A DNA stretch of 6,977 nt from Anaerolineales bacterium Chloro_02. GTDB lineage: Bacteria; Chloroflexota; Anaerolineae; Anaerolineales; Anaerolineaceae. The stretch's first letter is position 1; each line of letters begins with the position of its first letter. Of the stretch, positions 1 to 5,816 are shown piece by piece. The DNA lies in assembly GCA_001603765.1 (NCBI GenBank), contig LUZV01000144.1, positions 1-6,977 on the forward strand, written 5' to 3'. The translations under genes and the position numbers were made by a program. Below the pieces are notes generated by a model. That model ran no database searches, was not told where the DNA came from, and saw nothing but the letters and a program-made list of their open reading frames with translations.

Positions 1-41
1 AACGTCGAATTTTGTCAATAAAAAAACCAAAAAATTCTCTC

Positions 42-50
42 AAGGAGGAG
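42..50 (+). promoter_or_regulatory. Strong ribosome binding site of the substrate-binding protein gene
   Basis: The bases AAGGAGGAG form a nearly perfect Shine-Dalgarno sequence about 6-8 nt before the ATG at 57. This decides the start. A TTG at 12 is in the same frame, but using it would put this purine run inside the coding region and add 15 charged residues in front of an otherwise ideal lipoprotein signal peptide. The 41 bases before it are A/T-rich leader. I see no complete promoter there, so the promoter or any upstream operon member lies outside the window. Confidence 0.9.
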
Positions 51-56
51 AAAATA

Positions 57-2135
57 ATGCGTAAGTTATATGTTTTACTAGCAGTCCTTTTGGCAGCCAC
101 AATGGTTTTGTCTGCTTGCGGACCCGCGGTCCAGCCGACCAAGGCTCCTGACACCCAGGCACCAGCCACTGAAGCGCCAAAAACCGAAGAACCAGCCCCT
201 GGGACCGAGGCCCCAGCGGTTGAGTTCAAGTCCAAGGATCCTTCGACCCTGACGATTGCCTATGCTGACCTGAGCGTCGACACCCTCGACCCGGCGCTGG
301 CATACGACACAATGTCTGGCGAAATTCTGCAGAACGTCTATGAAACCCTGGTCTTCTATGATGGCGAGAGCTTGAGCAAATACGTGCCAAGATTAGCTGC
401 CGAGATGCCTACTGTTTCTGAAGACGGCATGACTTATACCTTCAAAATCCGTGAAAACGTCAAGTTCCACAACGGCGACGTTTTGACCCCAACTGATGTC
501 GCTTATACCTTCCAGCGCGGTCTTCTGCAGGGTGGCACATCTTCACCCCAACTGCTGCTTGCGGAGCCCTTCCTGGGCGTGGGTGTGGATGACATCTCTC
601 TGCTTGTTGATCCCGAAGGCGGACTCTATGACGACAAGGCCGGCATCATTGCTGCTGACCCTGCTGTTGTCAAGGCTGCCTGCGAAACCGTTAAGGCTGC
701 AATCGTGGCTGACGATGCCGCTGGTACCGTTACCATGACCCTCAAGCAACCCTGGGGTCCTTTTATCTCCACTATCGCTAACAACTGGGGCGCTATTGTT
801 GATAAGAAATGGGTCGTTGAACACAATGGCTGGGATGGCTCTTGCGATACCTGGCAAAACTATTATGGTGTTTCTTCCGCGGATGATCCCATCAGCACCG
901 TTGCCAATGGCACCGGTCCCTTCAAACTGGACAAATTTGTCAACCAGGATGAGATCGTTCTTGTTCGCAACGAAGAATACTGGCAGGAACCTGCCAAACT
1001 CGAGAAGGTCGTTTTCAAACAGGTCCCAGAGTGGGGCACCCGCTTTGCTATGATGCAAACTGGCGATGCTGACCTCGTGACCGTTCCAGCCGCGAACCGC
1101 TCTCAGATGGACGCGCTCGTGGGCGCGATGGCCAAGTACGATCCTGAAACTGGCTCCTATGGTGAACCAGTTGGTATTTGCGGTTATGACGGCTCCAAAC
1201 TCGCAGCTGACAAATTTGTTCCCTGCGAAGCTGGCGCCTCTTCCGAGAACCCCTTCGTCCTGCGCATCGGACGCCCAGTCCTTTCGATGGACGTTCTGCT
1301 GCCCAACTGGAACATTGCAACCTCCGAAGAAAGCCCCAATCCCTACATCGGCTCGGGCAAACTGGACGGCAATGGTATTCCTGCTGACTTCTTCAGCGAT
1401 ATCCACGTCCGCAAGGCTCTGGCCTACTGCTTTGATTGGGAAACCTTCATCGATGACGTGTTCGCTGGCGAAGCTGTGAAGTCCTTCCAGCTCCCACTCC
1501 CCGGCATGGTTGGATATGACCCCAATATGCCCCAATACGAGTACGATCTTGCCAAGTGCGAAGAAGAATTCAAACTGGCTGATATCGACAAAGACGGCAT
1601 TCCTGCTGGCGAAGAAACTGACGGCACTGATGTTTGGAACATGGGTTTCCGCGTCCAGATGGCATACAACCAGGGCAACAACACCCGCCAGACAATTGCT
1701 GAGATCCTCTCAAGCAATCTTGCCGCTGTGAACCCCAAGTTCAGCGTCGAAATCCTGGGCCTCCCCTGGGCGACCTATCTGCGCATCCAGCGCGCCAAGC
1801 AGCTTCCTCTGCTGACCGGCGGCTGGCTCGAAGATATCCATGATCCCTACAACTGGTTCCAGCCGTACACCTACGGTGTTTACGGCGGTCGCCAGAGTCT
1901 GCCCGCGGCGCTCAAGAGCGAATTCCAGGCTGACCTGGTGAAAGCTGTGACTGAACCTGACGAAGCTACTCGCGCTGAGCTGTACAAAGCGATCAGCATG
2001 AAGTACTACGAACAAGCAGTCGCTATTCCGTTGGAAACCACCACGACCCATGCGTTCACTCAGCGTTGGGTTCATGGTCAGATTTTGAACCCGATCTTCT
2101 CCGGTGGCGTTTATTACACCTGGTATAAGAATTAG
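57..2135 (+). CDS. ABC transporter substrate-binding lipoprotein, peptide/nickel family (SBP_bac_5)
   Basis: This is the extracytoplasmic binding component of a Dpp/Opp-type ABC importer, 692 aa from the ATG at 57. Residues 1-20 are a lipoprotein signal peptide (RK, then a hydrophobic stretch) ending in the lipobox LSAC, with Cys21 as the lipid-anchored residue. Residues 22-60 are a flexible Pro/Thr/Glu/Ala-rich linker that tethers the domain to the membrane. The family 5 fold follows: a core segment at about 125-155 (TYTFKIRENVKFHNGD and following) is typical of SBP_bac_5. It is longer than usual for the family (about 500-550 aa). The extra length sits in the linker and in insertions near residues 180-240 and 365-410. 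Six cysteines lie in the mature domain (209, 263, 375, 390, 458, 501). Residues 509-520 (DIDKDGIPAGEE) look like a calcium-binding DxDxDG loop. The two permease genes follow in the same direction. The substrate cannot be read from sequence: peptides, metal chelates and sugars are all known in this family. Confidence 0.95.
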   Translation: MRKLYVLLAVLLAATMVLSACGPAVQPTKAPDTQAPATEAPKTEEPAPGTEAPAVEFKSKDPSTLTIAYADLSVDTLDPALAYDTMSGEILQNVYETLVFYDGESLSKYVPRLAAEMPTVSEDGMTYTFKIRENVKFHNGDVLTPTDVAYTFQRGLLQGGTSSPQLLLAEPFLGVGVDDISLLVDPEGGLYDDKAGIIAADPAVVKAACETVKAAIVADDAAGTVTMTLKQPWGPFISTIANNWGAIVDKKWVVEHNGWDGSCDTWQNYYGVSSADDPISTVANGTGPFKLDKFVNQDEIVLVRNEEYWQEPAKLEKVVFKQVPEWGTRFAMMQTGDADLVTVPAANRSQMDALVGAMAKYDPETGSYGEPVGICGYDGSKLAADKFVPCEAGASSENPFVLRIGRPVLSMDVLLPNWNIATSEESPNPYIGSGKLDGNGIPADFFSDIHVRKALAYCFDWETFIDDVFAGEAVKSFQLPLPGMVGYDPNMPQYEYDLAKCEEEFKLADIDKDGIPAGEETDGTDVWNMGFRVQMAYNQGNNTRQTIAEILSSNLAAVNPKFSVEILGLPWATYLRIQRAKQLPLLTGGWLEDIHDPYNWFQPYTYGVYGGRQSLPAALKSEFQADLVKAVTEPDEATRAELYKAISMKYYEQAVAIPLETTTTHAFTQRWVHGQILNPIFSGGVYYTWYKN

Positions 2136-2154
2136 GTTTAACTGATTACTTTGA

Positions 2155-2192
2155 TTGGGAACGGGGGCTCGGGAACGAGCCCCCAACCCCAA
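2155..2192 (+). promoter_or_regulatory. Intercistronic RNA hairpin between binding protein and permease genes
   Basis: The core is a perfect 9-bp stem, GGGGGCTCG (2163-2171) with CGAGCCCCC (2176-2184), closed by a GGAA tetraloop of the stable GNRA class. A symmetric 3x3 internal loop (aac on both sides) leads to an outer 5-bp stem, TTGGG (2155-2159) with CCCAA (2188-2192). Only GG and then TTTT follow (2195-2198), so it is not a convincing full terminator. Its place, 20 nt after the binding-protein stop, fits a 3'-end stabiliser or partial terminator that keeps permease expression below that of the binding protein. The structure is directly visible; the role is inference from similar binding-protein operons. 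Confidence 0.75.
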
Positions 2193-2236
2193 GGTTTTGC
2201 GTTGTGGGATGGGGTTGAACGGCAGTTGCACTCCAT

Positions 2237-2265
2237 CTTCCAACACAAAACTATTGTGGAAGAGG
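2237..2265 (+). promoter_or_regulatory. Ribosome binding site of the first permease, partly inside a possible hairpin
   Basis: GGAAGAGG (2258-2265) is the Shine-Dalgarno region, 7 nt before the ATG at 2273. Its first half can pair with upstream bases: CTTCC plus ACA (2237-2245, with one bulged A) against TGTGGAAG (2255-2262), with a 9-nt loop. The pairing would leave AGG exposed but bury GGAAG, which could lower permease translation. The complementarity is seen in the sequence; an effect on translation is inferred and the stem is modest. Confidence 0.45.
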
Positions 2266-2272
2266 TTGATTT

Positions 2273-3337
2273 ATGACGACATACATTATCCGACGCCTAC
2301 TGCTGGTGCCTGTCCTCTTGGTTGGGGTGACAATACTCATTTTTGGGATGATGCAGATGCTTTCACCTGTGGAGCGCACCGCGCTTTATCTGAAAGACTT
2401 CCCCAAAAATGACAAGCAGATTGAGGGTTTGATTAAGCGTTACGGGTTTGACAAGCCAGTTTACGTCCAATACTGGAATTGGCTGATGGGCGTTAAAAAC
2501 CCTGTAAGCGGTCAGCGCGAGGGCGGCATCCTGCATGGAGATTTCGGATATTCCCGTTCTTCTTCCATGCCAGTTGGAGAGTTGATTTCAAGGCGCTTTC
2601 CCAATACGCTCGACCTGACGCTCTGGGCGATGGTGCCCATGATTAGCGTGGGCATCTGGTTAGGCGTTCAGGCGGCGGTTCATCAAAACGGATGGATAGA
2701 CCAAAGTTTGCGCGTCTTTAGTATTGTTGGCACGTCTTTCCCTACCTTTGTGTTTGGCTTGCTGGTGTTGATGGTTTTTTACGCGAAATTGCAGTGGCTG
2801 CCTCCGGGCAGGCTTAGCAGTTGGGCACAAGGGGTGGTTGATTCCACACAGTGGCGAACTTACATCAACATTCTGACGATCGACTCCCTGCTAAACCGGC
2901 GGTTTGATATTTTCTGGGATGCCCTGAAGCATATGATTCTGCCAATTGTGACACTTTCTTACATAAACTGGGCAGGTTTTTTGCGTGTAACCCGCAGCTC
3001 GATGCTCGAAACTTTACGCCAGGATTATGTGACAACCGCACGCGCAAAGGGGCTCTCGGAACGCGATGTCATCTTTGGTCACGCCCGACCTAACGCCCTG
3101 TTGCCCGTGATTACCATGGCAGGCTTTTCCATTGTGGGCTTGTTGGGCGGTGTGGTCATCACTGAATCGGTTTTCAATTACCCAGGTATTGGATCGGCAG
3201 CCGCTCGCGCCGCCACCAGCCTGGATATTGTCACCATGCTCGGCTTCGCGATCTTCAACGGTTTGATCCTCATCGTGGCTAATCTGGTTGTGGATATCGT
3301 CTACGCCTTCATCGATCCGCGCGTCCGCCTTTCATAA
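2273..3337 (+). CDS. ABC transporter permease, DppB/OppB family
   Basis: This is one of the two inner-membrane subunits forming the transport channel of the importer, 354 aa, close to the usual family length. The N-terminus (TTYIIRRLLLVPVLLVGVT) is typical of DppB/OppB and begins the first membrane segment (about 9-29). Further segments lie near 112-134, 144-171, 218-238, 278-304 and 318-345. The periplasmic region before TM2 carries the family pattern RYGFDKPVYVQYWNW (56-70) and HGDFGYS (88-94). The EAA loop, which docks on the ATPase, is at about 250-278 (TTARAKGLSERDVIFGH, then RPNALLP). The C-terminus ends DPRVRLS, typical for the family. The next permease starts 11 nt after the stop, so the two are translated from one message. 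No frameshift or missing motif is seen. Confidence 0.97.
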   Translation: MTTYIIRRLLLVPVLLVGVTILIFGMMQMLSPVERTALYLKDFPKNDKQIEGLIKRYGFDKPVYVQYWNWLMGVKNPVSGQREGGILHGDFGYSRSSSMPVGELISRRFPNTLDLTLWAMVPMISVGIWLGVQAAVHQNGWIDQSLRVFSIVGTSFPTFVFGLLVLMVFYAKLQWLPPGRLSSWAQGVVDSTQWRTYINILTIDSLLNRRFDIFWDALKHMILPIVTLSYINWAGFLRVTRSSMLETLRQDYVTTARAKGLSERDVIFGHARPNALLPVITMAGFSIVGLLGGVVITESVFNYPGIGSAAARAATSLDIVTMLGFAIFNGLILIVANLVVDIVYAFIDPRVRLS

Positions 3338-3348
3338 GGAGAATCCTA

Positions 3349-4404
3349 ATGACTCATGCTGAACAAAATGAAAACATCCCTTCCGGAGACAATCGTCTGC
3401 TCGGTGAAGATGTAAAAATGCGCGAGATTGGGAAGCTGGAACGCTTCCTCGGACCCGACAACTATCGCATCCTTAAAGGGTTGGTGAAGACGCCAGCCTC
3501 ACGGATTGGTTTTGTTTTGGTCACGTTCTTTGCCCTGATCGCGATATTCGCGCCCCTGATCATCGCGCCGGTTCCACCAAACGACGGATATAAGATTCCG
3601 CGTGACGGTTTTAAGAATGACCCTCAGCCACCAGGCAAGATTTGGAAGAAAAATACTCCGGAGATTCCGTTCTGGTACAAAAAGATTACGGGCAAAGACC
3701 AGTGGGTGCACCTGATGGGCACGTCTGAAGGTCAGTATGACATCTTCTACGGTGTGGTCTGGGGTACGCGCACAGCTTTTAAGACGGGGCTTGTCGTAAC
3801 AGTCGCAACCTTCGTCATTGGCGTGGTTTATGGATCCATCTCAGCTTACTACGGTGGGATTGTGGATAACCTGATGATGCGCGTTTTGGATGTCCTCATG
3901 ATTTTGCCAAGCACGCTGGCGGCACTTATTTTCGCTGCCGTCTTGACGCCGAAAATTGGGAAGAGCGTTTTACCGGTGATGATCGCGCTAATCGCTTTTG
4001 GTTGGATGGGATACGCGCGTATTATTCGCGGCGATATCTTGTCCATCAAGGAACGCGATTATATTATGGCCGCCAAGGTCAGCGGCGTTAAGAACGGTCG
4101 GATCTTGTTTAAACATATTATCCCTAACGCCATCTTCCCAACCTTAGTTTTGGCTTCGATGGGAATCGGCGATGTGGTGCTGTCGTTTGCCGCGCTTTCC
4201 TTCCTGGGAATTGGCACCGAAACCGGCTATGCCGACTGGGGTCAACTGCTCAGCTTCGCGCGCAACTGGATCAGCAGCCTTGGAACTTACTGGTATATCG
4301 TGGTGTTTCCAGGTCTGACGCTGGTATTTTATGTCTTGGGCTGGAACCTGATTGGCGATGCCATGCGGGACGTGCTCGACCCGCGCATGAGAGGTAAGGC
4401 TTAA
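3349..4404 (+). CDS. ABC transporter permease, DppC/OppC family
   Basis: This is the second channel-forming permease, partner of the DppB-like protein, 351 aa. The start at 3349 is supported by AAGGAGA (3336-3342), which overlaps the previous stop codon and leaves a 6-nt spacer. Residues 1-50 are a polar cytoplasmic N-terminus, followed by TM1 (about 52-73), as in the OppC_N plus BPD_transp_1 layout. Other membrane segments lie near 146-168, 178-200, 207-225, 263-285 and 315-338. The EAA loop is at about 237-263 (DYIMAAKVSGVKNGRILFKH, then IIPN). SFLGIGTETGYADWG (284-298) and the C-terminal GDAMRDVLDPRMRG are family hallmarks. The periplasmic stretch 74-122 is longer and more Lys/Trp-rich than in enterobacterial DppC. 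The usual GTDxLGRD is here GTSEGQYD (124-131). The gene is last in the operon, with a terminator 19 nt beyond the stop. Confidence 0.97.
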   Translation: MTHAEQNENIPSGDNRLLGEDVKMREIGKLERFLGPDNYRILKGLVKTPASRIGFVLVTFFALIAIFAPLIIAPVPPNDGYKIPRDGFKNDPQPPGKIWKKNTPEIPFWYKKITGKDQWVHLMGTSEGQYDIFYGVVWGTRTAFKTGLVVTVATFVIGVVYGSISAYYGGIVDNLMMRVLDVLMILPSTLAALIFAAVLTPKIGKSVLPVMIALIAFGWMGYARIIRGDILSIKERDYIMAAKVSGVKNGRILFKHIIPNAIFPTLVLASMGIGDVVLSFAALSFLGIGTETGYADWGQLLSFARNWISSLGTYWYIVVFPGLTLVFYVLGWNLIGDAMRDVLDPRMRGKA

Positions 4405-4422
4405 TCAATTGGTTAACGAATT

Positions 4423-4456
4423 GACCCCGGTGACAAAGCGCCGGGGTCTGTTTTTT
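4423..4456 (+). terminator. Intrinsic terminator of the ABC importer operon
   Basis: An 8-bp stem, GACCCCGG (4423-4430) with CCGGGGTC (4441-4448), can be extended inward by one T-G and one G-C pair. It is followed by TG and six T residues (4451-4456). It lies 19 nt after the stop of the second permease. There is no A-run on its left side, so it serves only the + strand. Confidence 0.93.
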
Positions 4457-4472
4457 AAGTCAAACGAATCAG

Positions 4473-4510
4473 AAAAACTTAACAACCAACAGGTGAAACC
4501 TCAGGTTGTT
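4473..4510 (-). terminator. Intrinsic terminator of the minus-strand cluster
   Basis: Read on the - strand, AACAACC (4510-4504) pairs with GGTTGTT (4487-4481). Inside the loop a second short stem forms, AGGT with ACCT around a three-base loop (4501-4491). After the outer stem comes AAG and then five T residues (4477-4473). It lies 23 nt past the stop of the DUF3795 gene, facing the + strand terminator, so the convergent units are insulated from each other. The stem is A/T-rich and weaker than the + strand terminator. Confidence 0.65.
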
Positions 4511-4528
4511 GCTTAAAAGACTTTGCGG

Positions 4529-4553
4529 CGCCTCAAACTTTGGCATTGAGGCG
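4529..4553 (-). repeat. Inverted repeat across the stop codon of the DUF3795 gene
   Basis: CGCCTCAA (4529-4536) and TTGAGGCG (4546-4553) are perfect 8-bp inverted arms around a 9-base loop. The left arm contains the TGA stop (4535-4533). No T-run follows directly on the - strand, so it is unlikely to terminate alone. It stacks just ahead of the terminator hairpin at 4510-4473 and may protect the message end. Confidence 0.6.
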
Positions 4554-4883
4554 TTCATGCCAGAGCTGCAGCTGGCTGCGGGCGTCTGTATCAACCGAAA
4601 CATAGCGGTCAATCAGGCTGCAAGGGAAATCTGGGCACTCGGCGCAGGTTTGGCGAACGCGACCGGAGGCGCATGCCCGCAGCGAGCAAGCCTGGCACAT
4701 TTTACTCTCAAGCCGGTGCTGACTATGGCAGCCCTGGCAGGTCATGTCTGATGGAGCGTACCAGGCGCTTTCAGTAGAATACTCAGCCGCCAGCCAGATT
4801 TGATGCGCCCGGTCCTGCTTTTGAGTTGCCTGAAAGACCGGACACTCCGCGCAATTCATTCCGCAATAAGCCCAATCAGTCAT
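4533..4883 (-). CDS. DUF3795 family cysteine-rich protein (predicted metal or Fe-S binding)
   Basis: This is a small cytosolic protein of 116 aa with 11 cysteines: Cys7, 11, 14, 49, 52, 63, 66, 71, 80, 83 and 88. The opening YCGMNCAECPVFQATQ (6-21), the middle CQGC (49-52) and CQAC (63-66), and the closing CAECPDFPC (80-88) match my memory of the DUF3795 family. The function of that family is not established; the cysteine pattern suggests zinc or an iron-sulfur cluster. The start at 4883 is chosen because GGGGAGGAG stands just before it and the family motif begins at residue 6. A longer in-frame reading to 5009 would run through the upstream gene in another frame. It overlaps the end of the preceding gene by 8 nt (ATGACTGA), which suggests translational coupling. 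It is last in the cluster. Confidence 0.87.
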   Translation of the reverse strand: MTDWAYCGMNCAECPVFQATQKQDRAHQIWLAAEYSTESAWYAPSDMTCQGCHSQHRLESKMCQACSLRACASGRVRQTCAECPDFPCSLIDRYVSVDTDARSQLQLWHERLNAKV

Positions 4884-5229
4884 AATGCTCCTCCCCGAGA
4901 GTGGCCCCGCAGTAAATATCAAAAGGCGCTTTGAGCATTTTCCGCAATGGTTTTTCGAACAGGGCGAAATACCGCTGCGTCGATTCGTGATAATGCTCCA
5001 GCGTGTCAAACTCCCAAAAGGAGAGATACCGCACCGCGCCTACCACTTTTTTGAGCGTCCGTGGAGGGCTTTGGATGCCGTCATCATAAGTGTAAAACCG
5101 TTTGAGGTAGCGGACTGCCTGGCAGCCATCGCACGCTTTCTGGACATTGGTCATCTCGACAGCCAATGCCTCAAAATCATCAACTTTGTCAGGCAGGACT
5201 TGGAAAATTTTAACTTCCGCGAATGGCAT
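4876..5229 (-). CDS. Small conserved protein, ABM-like dimeric alpha/beta barrel fold (uncertain)
   Basis: The protein is 117 aa with no signal peptide or membrane segment. The layout fits a single ferredoxin-like dimeric alpha/beta-barrel domain, as in the antibiotic biosynthesis monooxygenase (ABM) superfamily. It has a first strand (AEVKIFQV, 4-11), a helix (PDKVDDFEALAVEMTNVQKA), a strand with RYLKRFYTYDDG (40-51), then AVRYLSFWEFDT (65-76), a helix around HYHESTQRYFALFEK, and a final strand, APFDIYCGATL (101-111). A CxxC pair (Cys33, Cys36) and Cys107 are present. The start is fixed by GGAGG (5240-5236) with a 6-nt spacer. Fold members range from cofactor-free oxygenases to heme-degrading and stress proteins, so no reaction is assigned. 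The 8-nt overlap with the DUF3795 gene suggests the two products are made together. Assignment to the fold is by visible pattern only. Confidence 0.8.
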   Translation of the reverse strand: MPFAEVKIFQVLPDKVDDFEALAVEMTNVQKACDGCQAVRYLKRFYTYDDGIQSPPRTLKKVVGAVRYLSFWEFDTLEHYHESTQRYFALFEKPLRKMLKAPFDIYCGATLGEEHYD

Positions 5230-5245
5230 TGTGTTCCTCCAATTC

Positions 5246-5298
5246 TAAGCGGGTCAGAACGCTTACTTGGTTGCACTATTTGTGCCAAGGCGCGCTTA
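5246..5298. promoter_or_regulatory. Repeated CGCTTA sites in the gap before the ABM-like/DUF3795 pair
   Basis: The 108-nt gap 5230-5337 contains TAAGCG at 5246-5251 and its inverted copy CGCTTA at 5260-5265, giving a 6-bp palindrome with an 8-base centre just upstream of the ribosome binding site. A further CGCTTA lies at 5293-5298, 33 bp from the second. Between them, CTTG plus GCAC (5266-5276, with 3 bases bulged) can pair with GTGCCAAG (5282-5289). This could be an operator region or an mRNA structure. No convincing -35/-10 pair was found: TTGGCA (5288-5283) has only the poor TAAGCG at the right distance. So whether a separate promoter drives the last two genes is unresolved. Confidence 0.35.
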
Positions 5299-5337
5299 AA
5301 TAATCCTCCTGGCGACTATTAGTGGGTTTGGGAAGGT

Positions 5338-5808
5338 TTAGAGAAACAAAATCATTGGCGGATGGTCGGCGTGCTGCTCGATGAACCCAAGGGAGTCATA
5401 GAGATGCCGCCCGTCCGGAGAGGCATCCAGACCAATATAATCCAACTTAAGCTCACGTGCATGAGCAATCAACCTCTGCATGACCGCGCGGGCGAGACCC
5501 TGGCGCTGGAATTCGGGCAGAGTGAGCACGTTGACGATCCGCCCATAACGTCCCGAGCGGGCGTTTGGATGGGACATGATTGTGAATACTTGCAAAAACC
5601 CAACTGAGGCGATTTGCTTGTCCGCCATCGCCAGCCAGGCAAAAATCTGTTTACCCAGCTCAGCGTGAAGGAACTCCTCAATTTGTTTTCTGGCGGCAGG
5701 TTCTTCTTCTTCCGGAACGGCGTGCCCCAATGTTCTTAAAAAGTCCAGGCGAGCCTGGATGAGCAGGGGAACATCGGCGATCTTAGCTTCATGAATCATG
5801 ATTTGCAT
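5338..5808 (-). CDS. GNAT family N-acetyltransferase
   Basis: This is a predicted cytosolic acetyl-CoA-dependent acetyltransferase, 156 aa, the normal size for a single GNAT domain. The N-terminal strand and helix (IHEAKIADVPLLIQARLDFL) is the usual GNAT start. The central strands (FAWLAMADKQIASVGFLQV, 57-74) lead to motif A: strand IVNVLTLPEF (91-100), then QRQGLA (101-106), which is the acetyl-CoA pyrophosphate loop (Q/RxxGxG/A), then a helix. The end contains LYDSLGF (136-142), where Tyr137 is at the usual position of the general acid. The acceptor substrate is unknown. The start at 5808 is 8 nt after the ligase stop and has no visible Shine-Dalgarno sequence. An in-frame ATG at 5799 is the alternative and is no better. 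Reinitiation by ribosomes finishing the ligase gene is likely, so the two are probably co-expressed. Confidence 0.92.
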   Translation of the reverse strand: MQIMIHEAKIADVPLLIQARLDFLRTLGHAVPEEEEPAARKQIEEFLHAELGKQIFAWLAMADKQIASVGFLQVFTIMSHPNARSGRYGRIVNVLTLPEFQRQGLARAVMQRLIAHARELKLDYIGLDASPDGRHLYDSLGFIEQHADHPPMILFL

Positions 5809-5816
5809 GGTCAGGG

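Noticed and set aside
12..56. TTG start giving a 15-residue longer binding protein
   Set aside because: It would place the strong AAGGAGGAG site inside the gene and spoil the signal peptide start; the ATG at 57 explains both.
543..1535. A 330-aa open frame on the - strand inside the binding-protein gene
   Set aside because: It lies wholly antisense to a clear family 5 gene, has no ribosome binding site or recognisable domain, and its residues look like a reverse reading of coding sequence.
1710..2246. A 178-aa open frame on the - strand across the end of the binding-protein gene and the hairpin
   Set aside because: Mostly antisense to confirmed coding sequence, crosses the intercistronic hairpin, and shows no family resemblance.
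4884..5009. N-terminal extension of the DUF3795 protein to 158 aa
   Set aside because: The extension is an out-of-frame reading of the upstream ABM-like gene, and the family motif and ribosome binding site point to 4883.
5286..5310. Small leader peptide after the orphan AGGAGG in the 108-nt gap
   Set aside because: The bases that follow read ATT ATT TAA, with no ATG, GTG or TTG at a workable distance; the nearest TTG is about 16 nt away.
4885..5322. A 145-aa open frame on the + strand opposite the ABM-like gene
   Set aside because: The - strand gene has a good ribosome binding site and a fold-like pattern; the + frame has neither and runs through the CGCTTA gap.
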